This document shows, one piece after another, positions 24,816 through 33,306 of a DNA stretch of 64,000 nucleotides. Where the stretch lies: contig NZ_JARVWP010000025.1 of assembly GCF_029846235.1 (NCBI RefSeq), forward strand, positions 1-64,000, read 5' to 3'. The position numbers and the translations under genes are program-made. The DNA comes from Bradyrhizobium sp. CER78 (lineage in GTDB: Bacteria > Pseudomonadota > Alphaproteobacteria > Rhizobiales > Xanthobacteraceae). The stretch's first letter is position 1, and every line of letters starts with the position of its first letter. The notes under the pieces are model-generated. The model was not told where the DNA came from. It saw nothing but the letters and a program-made list of their open reading frames with translations, and made no database searches.

Positions 24816-25439
24816 ATGACTGCGCTGCATCTCGACGATCTCAGGCAATACTCTGACGTGCTGCGCGCCAAGAACGGCAGCGAGATCAAGGTGCGCTTCG
24901 TCGAGCCGCGCGACCGCGAAGAGCTGCAGAGCTACATCCGCTCGCTCTCCGCGGGGTCCCGTTACAACCGCTTCCTGGGTGCATTGAGCGAGCTGCCGAA
25001 GACGGAGCTCGAGCGTTTCGTTCACGTCGGCGAGGCTGACCGGTTCACGGTGGTCGCGACGATGCTTGTCGATGGTTTTGAGACCATCGTCGGCGAAGCC
25101 CGTTACGCCTTCCATGCCGATACGTCGAGCGTCGAGTTCGGCCTGTCGATCGACGACCGGTGGCAGGGCCACGGCATTGGCAAGGCGCTGTTGAAGAATC
25201 TCGAATGCCGCGCGGCGTCCTTTGGAGCCGAGCGCATCTTTGGCGACACGTTGCGGTCCAACGCGACGATGATCGGCCTCGCCCGCAAATCCGGTTATGC
25301 CTTCGCTGCAAGCCCCGGCGACTGGAAGCTGGTGCGCTTCGCGAAAGAGATCCACGTCGAACCGCAAGACATTCCTTGTGCCAGCTGGCGGCTTGCCGCC
25401 ACTTCCCGCTCGGCCGTGATGTCCTCGCTTGCGGTTTGA
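24816..25439 (+). CDS. GNAT-family N-acetyltransferase
   Basis: 207 residues. It opens with VRFVEPRDREELQSYIRSLSAGSRYNRFLGA, the N-terminus seen in GNAT domains fused to acetyl-CoA synthetase-like proteins, followed by beta strands and the acetyl-CoA loop DDRWQGHGIGKALLKNLECRA (R/Q-x-x-G-x-G/A). The substrate is unknown. A strong intrinsic terminator follows at once. Confidence 0.85.
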   Translation: MTALHLDDLRQYSDVLRAKNGSEIKVRFVEPRDREELQSYIRSLSAGSRYNRFLGALSELPKTELERFVHVGEADRFTVVATMLVDGFETIVGEARYAFHADTSSVEFGLSIDDRWQGHGIGKALLKNLECRAASFGAERIFGDTLRSNATMIGLARKSGYAFAASPGDWKLVRFAKEIHVEPQDIPCASWRLAATSRSAVMSSLAV

Positions 25440-25446
25440 CTGACTA

Positions 25447-25489
25447 GGCCCGGTTCTGGCCCCTCCAGAACCGGGCCCTTTTCTTTTTG
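25447..25489 (+). terminator. Rho-independent terminator after the GNAT gene
   Basis: A 13-base perfect stem, GGCCCGGTTCTGG and CCAGAACCGGGCC, with a 5-base loop, is followed by CTTTTCTTTTT. It lies 8 bases after the GNAT stop codon. Confidence 0.92.
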
Positions 25490-25522
25490 ATTTCCCTGTC
25501 CCTTCAACTTGCCCCGCTGCCG

Positions 25523-25544
25523 CCTCTCCCACAAGGGGAGAGGT
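25523..25544. repeat. Single-arm R1 repeat hairpin
   Basis: CCTCTCCC-ACAA-GGGGAGAGG, the outer arm of the R1 element, alone in the gap between the terminator and the convergent enoyl-CoA hydratase. Confidence 0.7.
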
Positions 25545-25565
25545 GACTTCACGGGCGCTATGCGC

Positions 25566-26396
25566 TCAGCTCCCTTTAAACACCGGCTTGCGCTTCTCGA
25601 TGAAGGCCTGCACCGCTTCCTTGTGATCCGCCGTCGTGGTCAGACGGATCAGCCGCTCGGCCTCGTGGTCGCGCGCGGTCGCGAAGTCGAACTGCAGCGC
25701 TTCGTCGAGATTGTCCTTCATGTAGCGCAGCGCCAAGGTCGGGCCTTCGGCGATCGACTTCGCGAGCGCAAGCGCCTCGTCCTGCAGCGTCTCGTCCGGC
25801 ACCACGCGGTTGACGAGGCCGATCTGCTCGCATCTGGCGGCATCGACCTTCTCCGAGGTGAACATCAGCTCGCGGGCGCGCGAGGTGCCGACCAGGCGCG
25901 TCAAGAGCCAGGCCATGCCGTAGTCGCCGCTCAGCGCCACGCGCAGATAACCGGTCGAGATGAAGGCGGATTGCGCGGCGATCCGCATGTCGCAGGCCAT
26001 CGCGATCGCAAGGCCGGCACCGACCGCGGGGCCGGGCAGCGCGGCAATGGTCGGCTTGCGCACCGAGGCAAGCGCACCGGTGAGCAGGCGCTGGCGCTCC
26101 TGCAAATCCGCAACCTTGTCCTCATAGGACATTTCGAGCTTCTTCGCGTCGCGATTGGCGCCCATGCCCTTGACGTTGCCGCCGGCGCAGAACGCCTTGC
26201 CGGCGCCGGTGACCAGCAGCACGCCGACCTCGGGGTTCTCGCCGCAGGTCCTGATCATCGTGCGCAGCGCCGGCGTCAGCGTGTCCGACAGCGAGTTGCG
26301 CGCATCGGGGCGGTTCAGCGTGATGACCGCGACGCGGTCGCGGATCACACAGAGCAGCTCGTCGGTGCCGGTCTCGATCTTGATTTCAGCGGTCAT
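25566..26396 (-). CDS. Enoyl-CoA hydratase/isomerase family protein
   Basis: 276 residues from ATG 26396; upstream frame to 26471 reads through an R3 repeat and is discounted. The crotonase fold shows VITLNRPDARNSLSD, the oxyanion-hole segment GAGKAFCAGGNVKGMG and GPAVGAGLAIAMACDMRIAA. The late segment SGDYGMAWLLTRLVG carries Asp where hydratases often have the catalytic Glu, so hydratase, isomerase or another crotonase activity are all possible. It is adjacent to an SDR and an acyl-CoA dehydrogenase. Confidence 0.88.
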   Translation of the reverse strand: MTAEIKIETGTDELLCVIRDRVAVITLNRPDARNSLSDTLTPALRTMIRTCGENPEVGVLLVTGAGKAFCAGGNVKGMGANRDAKKLEMSYEDKVADLQERQRLLTGALASVRKPTIAALPGPAVGAGLAIAMACDMRIAAQSAFISTGYLRVALSGDYGMAWLLTRLVGTSRARELMFTSEKVDAARCEQIGLVNRVVPDETLQDEALALAKSIAEGPTLALRYMKDNLDEALQFDFATARDHEAERLIRLTTTADHKEAVQAFIEKRKPVFKGS

Positions 26397-26416
26397 GTTT
26401 CCTTCCCCTGTTTCCC

Positions 26417-26500
26417 CGTCATTGCGAGGCGCGAAGCGCCGAAGCAATCCATTCTTCGCTTGCGGTGGCATGGATTGCCTCGCTTCGCTCGCAATGACGA
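26417..26500. repeat. Palindromic intergenic repeat, family R3
   Basis: CGTCATTGCGAGGCGCGAAGC...GAAGCAATCCAT and ATGGATTGCCTCGCTTCGCTCGCAATGACG. Further copies lie at 30694-30780 and 56830-56913. Confidence 0.85.
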
Positions 26501-26553
26501 ATATGGCGGTGGCTGATACCTAAGCCTACGCCGTTTACATGATTTCCGTCATC

Positions 26554-27255
26554 TCAAAACTTCTCAACCCAGGGCCGCAATTCCAACTCCCAGGTCCAGG
26601 CGCTGCGTGGCTGTTGCAGCACGTTCCAGTAGCTCAATGCGATCGCGTCGGGATCGAGCATCGAGTCCGGGCGGTCGGCGGGCTCGGTGCGCGCGGCGCT
26701 GCGGATGCCGCCGTCAATCACGAAATGCGCGATATGGATGCCCTGCGGCGACAGTTCCCGCGCCATGCTCTGCGCCAGGCCGCGCAGCGCGAACTTGCCC
26801 ATCGCGAACGGCGCCGATTGCGCATAGCCCTTCACGCTGGCGGAGGCGCCGGTGAACAGGATCGCGCCTTTCTTGTTGGGCAGCATGCGCTTCGCCGCTT
26901 CCTGCGCCACCAGGAAGCCGCCGAACGCCGAGACTGCGATCGCCTGCTCGACCTCGGAGGGGACGAGTTCAACGAACGGCCCGCGCGAGCGGCCGGAGGC
27001 GTTGTAGACCACGAGGTCAGGCGTTCCGATCTCGCGTTCGACCAGACCGAACAGACGCTCGACATCCTCGGCCTTGGTGGTATCGCAGGCATAGGCGCGC
27101 GCGCCGGTTTCGGTGCAGAGCGCGCCGAGCTTCTCGATGCTGCGGGCGCCCAGCGCCACGCGAATTCCCTCTCGCGAAAATAGCCGCGTCAGCGAGGCGC
27201 TGAGGCCCGCGCCGGCGCCGACGATCAGGGCGATCTTGTACTTGGGAATATCCAT
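26554..27255 (-). CDS. SDR-family oxidoreductase with Phe in place of the catalytic Tyr
   Basis: 233 residues from ATG 27255 (AAGGAAAG upstream). The Rossmann motif is VGAGAGLSASLTRLF (residues 12-26), Asn85 lies in YNASG and Ser137/Ser139 in TGASAS. The usual YxxxK is Phe150-x-x-x-Lys154 (SAPFAMGKFALRGLAQSMA). SDR relatives with FAxxK exist, so this is probably a distinct subfamily rather than a decayed gene, but standard dehydrogenase chemistry is not assured. It is divergent from an acyl-CoA dehydrogenase gene with only 35 bases between starts. Confidence 0.85.
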   Translation of the reverse strand: MDIPKYKIALIVGAGAGLSASLTRLFSREGIRVALGARSIEKLGALCTETGARAYACDTTKAEDVERLFGLVEREIGTPDLVVYNASGRSRGPFVELVPSEVEQAIAVSAFGGFLVAQEAAKRMLPNKKGAILFTGASASVKGYAQSAPFAMGKFALRGLAQSMARELSPQGIHIAHFVIDGGIRSAARTEPADRPDSMLDPDAIALSYWNVLQQPRSAWTWELELRPWVEKF

Positions 27256-27290
27256 TGGGCTTTCCTTTGCTCGGCCGGAGGAGGATAGTC

Positions 27291-29108
27291 GTGCCCAAAC
27301 AAATGAGCACCGCAGCCGGGAATTCAATGCAGCCGCACAAGCACGATCCGAAAACGCCACCCGCCAGCCAGCCGGGCCTGCTTGCGCCCGATACGACCGG
27401 AATGAATTTCTACCGCGCCGATCCGGCGCTGACGGATATTCTGAAACTGCATCTGCCTGATGCGTTGTTCCGCCACATCGAGCCTCATCTCGACCGGCTC
27501 GGCGGCTTGGCCGGCGGCCATCTCGACGAATGCGCGCGGCTTGCCGATCGCCACACGCCGGTGCTGCACCAGCGCGACAAGTTCGGCCGCGACGTACAAA
27601 CAATTGAATATCATCCGGCCTATCGCGAGATCGAGAAGGCCGCGTTCGGCGAATTCGGCATCCACGCGCTATCGATCCGCAAGGGCATCATGGGCTGGCC
27701 CGACAAATATCCCGTCGTCGCCAAGCACGCCTTCACCTTCCTGTTCAACCAGACCGAATTCGGCATGGGCTGCCCGATCAATGTCACCGACGGGTGCGCC
27801 AAGCTGCTCAATAATTTCGGCAGCGAGGCGTTGAAGGCGAAATATCTCGACGGCCTGACCCAGACCGACATGAGCCAGCTGACGCAGGGCGGCCAGTTCA
27901 TGACCGAGAAGGAAGGCGGCTCGGACGTCGGCACGCTGACCACGCGCGCGGTGCAGGAGGGCGACCACTGGCGGCTCTATGGCGAGAAATGGTTCTGCTC
28001 GAACGCCGACGCCAAGGTGGTGATGCTGCTGGCGCGCCCCGAGGGCGCGGGGCCGGGTACCAAAGGCGTCGGCCTGTTCCTGATGCCGCGGTTCCTCGAT
28101 GACGGCTCGCAGAACCACTACCGGATCGTGCGGTTGAAGGACAAGCTCGGCACCCGCTCGATGGCTTCGGGCGAGATCAAGTTCGACGGTGCGATCGCCT
28201 ATGCGGTCGGCAAGCTCGATCGCGGCTTCGTGCAGATGGCCGAGATGGTGAACTCGTCGCGGCTCTCCAACGGCGTGAAATCCACCGCGCTGATGCGCCG
28301 CGCCTGGCACGACGCCATCACCGTGGCGCGAAACCGCGTGGTGTTCGGCCAGCGCATCATCGACCTGCCGCTGGCACGACGGCAGCTGATGAAGATCATG
28401 CTGCCGACCGAGCAGGCGCTGTCGATGAGCTTTTTGACTGCAGACGCGCTCGACCGCGCCGAGGCCGGCAGCCAGGATGCCGCGGCGCTGCTCCGCATCC
28501 TGACCCCAACGTTGAAATTCCGCGCCACCCGCGATGCCCGCAAGGTCTGCGGCGATGCGATGGAGATGCGCGGCGGCATCGGCTACATCGAGGAATTCGT
28601 CACGCCGCGGCTGCTGCGCGATGCGCATCTCGGCTCGATCTGGGAGGGCACGGGCAACATCGTCGCGATCGATGCGCTGAAGCGCGCGGTCGGACGCCAT
28701 GGCGCCGACAGCGCGCTCGCTGCCGATCTGCATGCGCGGCTCGACGATAGTCCCAACGTCCCGCAGGCCTGGCGCAACCGGCTGCGCGATCTCGGCGATC
28801 GCGCGATCGCATTTGCGCGCGAGGTTGCGAGCCGCATCGACAATGAGGGCGATGCGCGGCGCGCCACCAGCCTGCTCTATCATGTCGCAAGCGCGGTAGC
28901 GCTGGCGTGGGAAGGCGGACGCATCCACGAGATGCGCGGCGATGCGCGCCGGCTGTTGCTGTCGCGGATGGTGATCGATCATCGCGTGACGCCGGGCGAT
29001 CCGTTCCGGCTAACGGAAAATACCGTTCAGCGCAGGATGACCGAGCACCTGCTCGGCGATCGCGCCATTGGCATGGCCGAGGTTGGCGAATTGCTCACCG
29101 CAGCGTAG
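27291..29108 (+). CDS. Acyl-CoA dehydrogenase family protein (AidB-like)
   Basis: About 605 residues. GTG at 27291 is chosen because GGAGGAGGA ends six bases upstream; ATG at 27303 is the alternative. Longer than ordinary ACADs (about 380), with an N-terminal extension and C-terminal helical domain as in AidB/long ACAD-like proteins. Motifs are LTQGGQFMTEKEGGSDVGTL (FAD/substrate loop), RNRVVFGQRIIDLPLARRQLMKIM and GDAMEMRGGIGYIEEFVTPRLLRDAHLGSIWEGTGNIVAIDALKRA. The typical ACAD catalytic Glu region is replaced by the WEGTGN motif. The substrate is unknown. Confidence 0.88.
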   Translation: MPKQMSTAAGNSMQPHKHDPKTPPASQPGLLAPDTTGMNFYRADPALTDILKLHLPDALFRHIEPHLDRLGGLAGGHLDECARLADRHTPVLHQRDKFGRDVQTIEYHPAYREIEKAAFGEFGIHALSIRKGIMGWPDKYPVVAKHAFTFLFNQTEFGMGCPINVTDGCAKLLNNFGSEALKAKYLDGLTQTDMSQLTQGGQFMTEKEGGSDVGTLTTRAVQEGDHWRLYGEKWFCSNADAKVVMLLARPEGAGPGTKGVGLFLMPRFLDDGSQNHYRIVRLKDKLGTRSMASGEIKFDGAIAYAVGKLDRGFVQMAEMVNSSRLSNGVKSTALMRRAWHDAITVARNRVVFGQRIIDLPLARRQLMKIMLPTEQALSMSFLTADALDRAEAGSQDAAALLRILTPTLKFRATRDARKVCGDAMEMRGGIGYIEEFVTPRLLRDAHLGSIWEGTGNIVAIDALKRAVGRHGADSALAADLHARLDDSPNVPQAWRNRLRDLGDRAIAFAREVASRIDNEGDARRATSLLYHVASAVALAWEGGRIHEMRGDARRLLLSRMVIDHRVTPGDPFRLTENTVQRRMTEHLLGDRAIGMAEVGELLTAA

Positions 29109-29161
29109 GCTGCGGCACGAGCGCACTTTTCAAACAATCAAAAACGTCAAGGGAGACCCCG

Positions 29162-30250
29162 ATGAAGGCCGCCGTCCTGCATGAAGTCAATCAGCCGCTG
29201 GTGATCGAGGATGTCAGCGTGCCCAATCCGGGGCCGCGCGAGGTCCTGATCCGCACCGCGGTCGCGGGCCTCTGCCATTCCGACCTGCACTTCATGGAAG
29301 GACTTTATCCGCATCCGCTGCCGGCCGTGCTCGGCCATGAATCGGCCGGCGTGGTCGAGAAGGTCGGCTCGGACGTCAATTACGTGAAGCCCGGTGACCA
29401 CGTCGTCACCTGCCTGTCGGTGTTCTGCGGCACCTGCGATAATTGCACCACCGGCCGCACCGTGCTCTGCACTGACACCACGGTGAAGATGCTGCCTGGC
29501 GCTTCCAATCGGCTGTCCTGGGGCCGGAAGGAAAAGCTCAACCAGTTCCTCAACCTGTCGTCCTTTGCCGAGCAGATGCTGGTGCATGAGAACGCCATCG
29601 TGAAGATCAAGAAGGAGATGCCGCTCGATCTCGCCGCGCTGATCGGTTGCGGCGTCATCACCGGGTACGGCGCCGTGGTGAACACCGCGAAGGTGACCGC
29701 CGGCGAGACCGTGGCTGTGATCGGCTGCGGCGGCGTCGGCATGGCTGCGATCAACGGCGCGCAGATCGCCGGCGCCGGCCGCATCATCGCGATCGACACC
29801 AATCCGGCCAAGCTGCAACTCGCGACCAAGCTGGGCGCAACCGACATCGTCGACCCGGCCCGCGGCGACGTGGTGCAGCAGGTACGCGAGCTCACCGGCG
29901 GCGGCGTGCAGCACTCCTTCGAGGTGCTCGGCCGCAAGGACACCGCCGAGCAGGCCTTCGCCATGTTGGCGGCGGGCGGCACCGCGACCATCGTCGGCAT
30001 GATCCCGTTCGGCCAGAAGATCGAGCTGCACGGCTTCGACTTCCTGCGCGAGCGCCGCATCCAGGGCTCGTCGATGGGCTCGAACCACTTCCGCGTCGAC
30101 ATGCCGCGCCTCGTCGACTTCTACATGCGCGGCAAGCTGCATCTGGAAGACTGGATCTCGGCCAAGCTGAAGCTTTCTGAGATCAACGAGGGCTTCGCCA
30201 ACATGAAAGCCGGCAAGACGCTGCGCAGCGTGATCATGTTTGATAGCTGA
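29162..30250 (+). CDS. Zn-dependent alcohol dehydrogenase (class III-like MDR)
   Basis: 362 residues from ATG 29162, with AGGGAGACC upstream. Catalytic zinc ligands lie in GLCHSD and LGHESAG; the structural zinc loop is CGTCDNCTTGRTVLC. The nucleotide-binding motif is VIGCGGVGMAAINGAQIAGAGRIIAID. The pattern is that of formaldehyde/alcohol dehydrogenases and acyl-pathway alcohol dehydrogenases. It follows the acyl-CoA dehydrogenase by 53 bases and is likely co-transcribed. It ends before a perfect 40-base palindrome. Confidence 0.92.
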   Translation: MKAAVLHEVNQPLVIEDVSVPNPGPREVLIRTAVAGLCHSDLHFMEGLYPHPLPAVLGHESAGVVEKVGSDVNYVKPGDHVVTCLSVFCGTCDNCTTGRTVLCTDTTVKMLPGASNRLSWGRKEKLNQFLNLSSFAEQMLVHENAIVKIKKEMPLDLAALIGCGVITGYGAVVNTAKVTAGETVAVIGCGGVGMAAINGAQIAGAGRIIAIDTNPAKLQLATKLGATDIVDPARGDVVQQVRELTGGGVQHSFEVLGRKDTAEQAFAMLAAGGTATIVGMIPFGQKIELHGFDFLRERRIQGSSMGSNHFRVDMPRLVDFYMRGKLHLEDWISAKLKLSEINEGFANMKAGKTLRSVIMFDS

Positions 30251-30258
30251 GCTTGTGT

Positions 30259-30298
30259 CGTCCCGGCCTAGTGCGCAATTGCGCACTAGGCCGGGACG
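30259..30298. repeat. Perfect 40-base palindrome in a convergent gap
   Basis: The left arm CGTCCCGGCCTAGTGCGCAA is exactly complementary to the right arm 30279-30298 with no spacer. It begins and ends with the CGTCCCGG/CCGGGACG words of family R5, so it may be a minimal R5 element. It has no U-run, but as a hairpin it could end transcription from both converging genes. Confidence 0.85.
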
Positions 30299-30320
30299 AG
30301 AGTTGAGGTTGTGATCGCTC

Positions 30321-30674
30321 TCACCGCGCGACGTGTGCCGAGACGGCAAGCCACTTTCCGTTCTGCCTCGCCCAGCAATCGGTGTAGCGGCCATAGGCTT
30401 GCTCGCCGTCGGCGTTGAGATAGCTGGTGCGGGCGTGGATGATGGCGAAATCGCCGAGGATGCGGATTTTGACGTCCTCGGCCTTCAGTCCCTTGATCTT
30501 CACCGGGATCGCCGTCTGCTTCAGGAAGGCTGCGCGATCGACCAGGCTCTTGTCGGGATTGGTGGCGTAGAAGTCCTGCGCCAGGATTTCATCGAAGCGC
30601 TTGAGGTCGCAGTTCTGGACGGAATCGACGTAGTCCTTGTTGAGTTTCGTCAGCTCTTCGAGGTCTGTGCTCAT
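30321..30674 (-). CDS. NTF2-like (SnoaL/DUF4440) protein
   Basis: 117 residues with the NTF2-like cone-fold pattern: LTKLNKDYVDSVQNCDLKRFDEILAQDFYATNPDKSLVDRAAFLKQ, followed by strands with GDFAIIHARTSYLNADGEQAYGRYTDCWARQNGKWLAVSAHVAR. Such proteins are small ligand-binding or isomerase domains; the function here is unknown. It is convergent to the alcohol dehydrogenase. Confidence 0.8.
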   Translation of the reverse strand: MSTDLEELTKLNKDYVDSVQNCDLKRFDEILAQDFYATNPDKSLVDRAAFLKQTAIPVKIKGLKAEDVKIRILGDFAIIHARTSYLNADGEQAYGRYTDCWARQNGKWLAVSAHVAR

Positions 30675-30693
30675 TGATTCCTCCCGTTCACCT

Positions 30694-30780
30694 CGTCATT
30701 GCGAGGAGCGAAGCGACGAAGCAATCCATGCTTCCGCATACGCGGATATATGGATTGCCTCGCTTCGTTCGCAATGACGG
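30694..30780. repeat. Palindromic intergenic repeat, family R3
   Basis: CGTCATTGCGAGGAGCGAAGC...GAAGCAATCCATGC and TGGATTGCCTCGCTTCGTTCGCAATGACGG flank a short loop. It fills most of the gap between the NTF2-like gene and the amidase gene. Confidence 0.88.
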
Positions 30781-30791
30781 CAGCAACTCAC

Positions 30792-32264
30792 TTAATCATC
30801 AAACATCTTCGGCGGCACGAAACCGCCGAACTCGCGCTCGATCAGCTCGGCCAGCTTCAGCGGCGTGCGGTCTTCCAGCATGGGCCCGACGATCTGCACG
30901 CCGATCGGCAGTCCGTCGGGCGCAAAGCCGGTCGGGATCGCGGTGGAGGGCAGGCCGGGCAGGGTCGCGATGCCGGGCCAGGCGAGCTGGTCGGTGTAGA
31001 CGTGCGGCTCGCCGTCGATCAGGATCTTGCGCTGCTCCTGATCGGGCGAATGATCGTGCGGATAGGCCGGCGTCGGCATGATCGGGCAGATCACCGCGTC
31101 GAACGATTTGAACAGCTCGCGCCATTGGGCACGCAGCCGCGCGCGGCCGCCGTCGGCGATCACCCAGTCGCGATGGCTGAGCGCGATGCCGCGCAGCCGC
31201 TCGGCCTGCAGGCTGGTGTCGCCGGGCGGCAGCGCCGCCGCCGCCGCGCAGGCGCCGGCATAGACCTCCGGTGGGAAGGTCGCCGCGAGGAACGACAGCA
31301 AAATGCGCATATAAAGCCGCGAGGACGCGGCGAAGTCCGGCAGCAGCGGGCTTGAGCGCGACACCTTCGCGCCGGCCTTGTCGAGATTGCTTGCGAGCTT
31401 GTCGATGCTTCCGCGGATCACCTTGTCGGTTGGCAGCACCGGATCGCTGTCGATCACGAGGATGCGGAAATCCTTCAAGGCGGTATGGCGCGGCGCCGGC
31501 AGGTCCAGCCGGTAGGCCTTGCCGGCTTCGAGCGGATCGGGGCCGGCCATCACGTCGAGCACGAGTGCGAGATCGGCCGCGCCGCGCGCCATCGGACCGA
31601 TCACGGACAGATCGCGATCGAACGGCAGTGGCGGCAGCGGCGGCGGGGTATGGCCGCGCGACGGCAGCAGCGCGAAGGTCGGCTTGTGCGCATAGATGCC
31701 GCAGTGGAAGCCCGGCACGCGCAGCGAGCCGCCGATGTCGGAGCCGAGCGACAGCGCGCCGTAGCCCGCGGCAAGCGCTGCCGACGATCCGCCGGAGGAG
31801 CCGCCCGGCGTGCGGCTGAGGTCGTAGGGGTTATTGGTGGTGCCGTAGATTTCGTTGTAGCTCTGCCAGTCGGCGAGTGCGACCGGCACGTTGGTCTTGC
31901 CCAGAATCACGCCGCCAGCGTCCTTCACCCGCTGGATCGAGAGTGCATCTTCAGTCGGCACGAAATCCTTTTGCGGCAGGAAGCCCCAGGTCGTCGGCAA
32001 TCCCGCGACGTTGAAGGATTCCTTCACCGTCATGGGGATGCCGAGCAGCGGCCTGTGCTCGCCGCGTGCGATCGCTGCGTCGGCGGCGCGGGCAGCAGCG
32101 AGGCCGCGTTCGAAATCGCGTACGCAGACCGCGTTGACCTTGCCGTCATGACGCTCGATGCGGCCGATCGCGTCTTCCGCGAGCTCGACTGCCGAGACCT
32201 GCTTGTTGCGCAGCGCCTCGGACAGTTCGACGGCGGTCTTGAAACTGTATTGTGATTTGGCCAC
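30792..32264 (-). CDS. Amidase signature family hydrolase
   Basis: 490 residues from GTG 32264, chosen because GGGAG lies seven bases upstream; longer frames to 32294 or 32363 lack a good ribosome site. The triad is Lys81 (GIPMTVKES), Ser156 (PGGSSGGSS) and Ser180 (GSDIGGS). It differs clearly from the amidase at 7089-8501 outside the signature, and has no AtzG-like partner or transporter next to it. The C-terminal half shows PAYPHDHSPDQEQRKILIDG and YTDQLAWPGIATLPGLPSTAIPTGF typical of broad-specificity amidases. The substrate is unknown. Confidence 0.9.
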   Translation of the reverse strand: MAKSQYSFKTAVELSEALRNKQVSAVELAEDAIGRIERHDGKVNAVCVRDFERGLAAARAADAAIARGEHRPLLGIPMTVKESFNVAGLPTTWGFLPQKDFVPTEDALSIQRVKDAGGVILGKTNVPVALADWQSYNEIYGTTNNPYDLSRTPGGSSGGSSAALAAGYGALSLGSDIGGSLRVPGFHCGIYAHKPTFALLPSRGHTPPPLPPLPFDRDLSVIGPMARGAADLALVLDVMAGPDPLEAGKAYRLDLPAPRHTALKDFRILVIDSDPVLPTDKVIRGSIDKLASNLDKAGAKVSRSSPLLPDFAASSRLYMRILLSFLAATFPPEVYAGACAAAAALPPGDTSLQAERLRGIALSHRDWVIADGGRARLRAQWRELFKSFDAVICPIMPTPAYPHDHSPDQEQRKILIDGEPHVYTDQLAWPGIATLPGLPSTAIPTGFAPDGLPIGVQIVGPMLEDRTPLKLAELIEREFGGFVPPKMFDD

Positions 32265-32423
32265 GGCGTGCTCCCTGATTTTGGCGGCGATCATGCGCAG
32301 AATGGAGCGAACGGGCAAGACCGGCTTGATCGCAATTGCGCTGGCGCGCGCGGGCGACGTCACACATCGCCTGACGTGATCGTGATCGTCGGGCTCTGCT
32401 CGAGCGACGAATCCGACGCGCGC

Positions 32424-33290
32424 CTAATACGGCGTGCTGCGCGCCGACAGGTGCGCCATTGGATTGATGGCGCCGCTCGCGCTGGCGCGCTCGCCGTCCT
32501 GCTTCGTTCCGGGCACTGGAAAGGCATAACCGATGATGGTCTTGACTACGAGCCGGTCGGATCCGCGTGTCAGGCCGTAGCCGACGCCGAAATCGATGTC
32601 GACGTCACCCACCTTGAAGTCGGTCACCGCGAACAATGTATGCTGCTGCTCGGCGAGCGGGCTGAAACTGCCGATCTTGCCGAAATCGGCGTAATATTCG
32701 AGCCCGACATACAGATCGTCCTTCAGCCTGCGCGCCACGCGCGCGGCGGGCGCGAAATCCGCCTCGCCATAGCGGCCGAAGCCGACGTCGACGATCGGGT
32801 TGACGATGAATTCATAGTCCGCGTTGCGCACGCCGATGATCGGCCGGATTTCGAGGCCCCAGCGGGTCTGCGCGAATTTCGGCATTTCGTAGCTGAGTTC
32901 GAAATTGATGCCGTAGAACAGGTTGCGCTTGTCGGCGTTGGGCGAGACGAACAGCGTGCGTAGCTTGAAGGCGTCGGACAGGAACTGCCGGTCCTGCACG
33001 GCAAACGGCAGATAGAGCCCGAGCTCCCACCAGTCCGTCATGCCATAGGCAAACTCCGGCGTGCCGTTGAGGCTATGGTTGGACGGAAAGCCGCCGGGGA
33101 AGGGCGGGTCCTTCTGGCCGATGCCGACATAGTTGAGGTGCTGCTGGACGGTGAGCTGGCCGACCGCCGCAATGCCGGCATTGTAGACCTGGATCTCGTC
33201 GGTCGCGTGCGCATGGTTGCCGTATCCGACCGCGGCGAGCGCAATCAGCGCCGCGCCGGCGGTATCTCGACAATTGCGTCGGGATCGCAT
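32424..33290 (-). CDS. Predicted exported beta-barrel-like protein
   Basis: 288 residues with a signal peptide (MRSRRNCRDTAGAALIALAAVG... cleaved near HAHATDE). The mature part is rich in alternating aromatic/polar strands (TPEFAYGMTDWWELGLYLPFAV, NLFYGINFELSYEMPKF, DLYVGLEYYADFG, DVDIDFGVGYGLT), as in outer-membrane transporter or phenol-pathway MetA-like barrels. It lies between an amidase and mbfA on the same strand. The function is not recognised. Confidence 0.7.
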   Translation of the reverse strand: MRSRRNCRDTAGAALIALAAVGYGNHAHATDEIQVYNAGIAAVGQLTVQQHLNYVGIGQKDPPFPGGFPSNHSLNGTPEFAYGMTDWWELGLYLPFAVQDRQFLSDAFKLRTLFVSPNADKRNLFYGINFELSYEMPKFAQTRWGLEIRPIIGVRNADYEFIVNPIVDVGFGRYGEADFAPAARVARRLKDDLYVGLEYYADFGKIGSFSPLAEQQHTLFAVTDFKVGDVDIDFGVGYGLTRGSDRLVVKTIIGYAFPVPGTKQDGERASASGAINPMAHLSARSTPY

Positions 33291-33306
33291 CGGTGACCTC
33301 GCCGTC

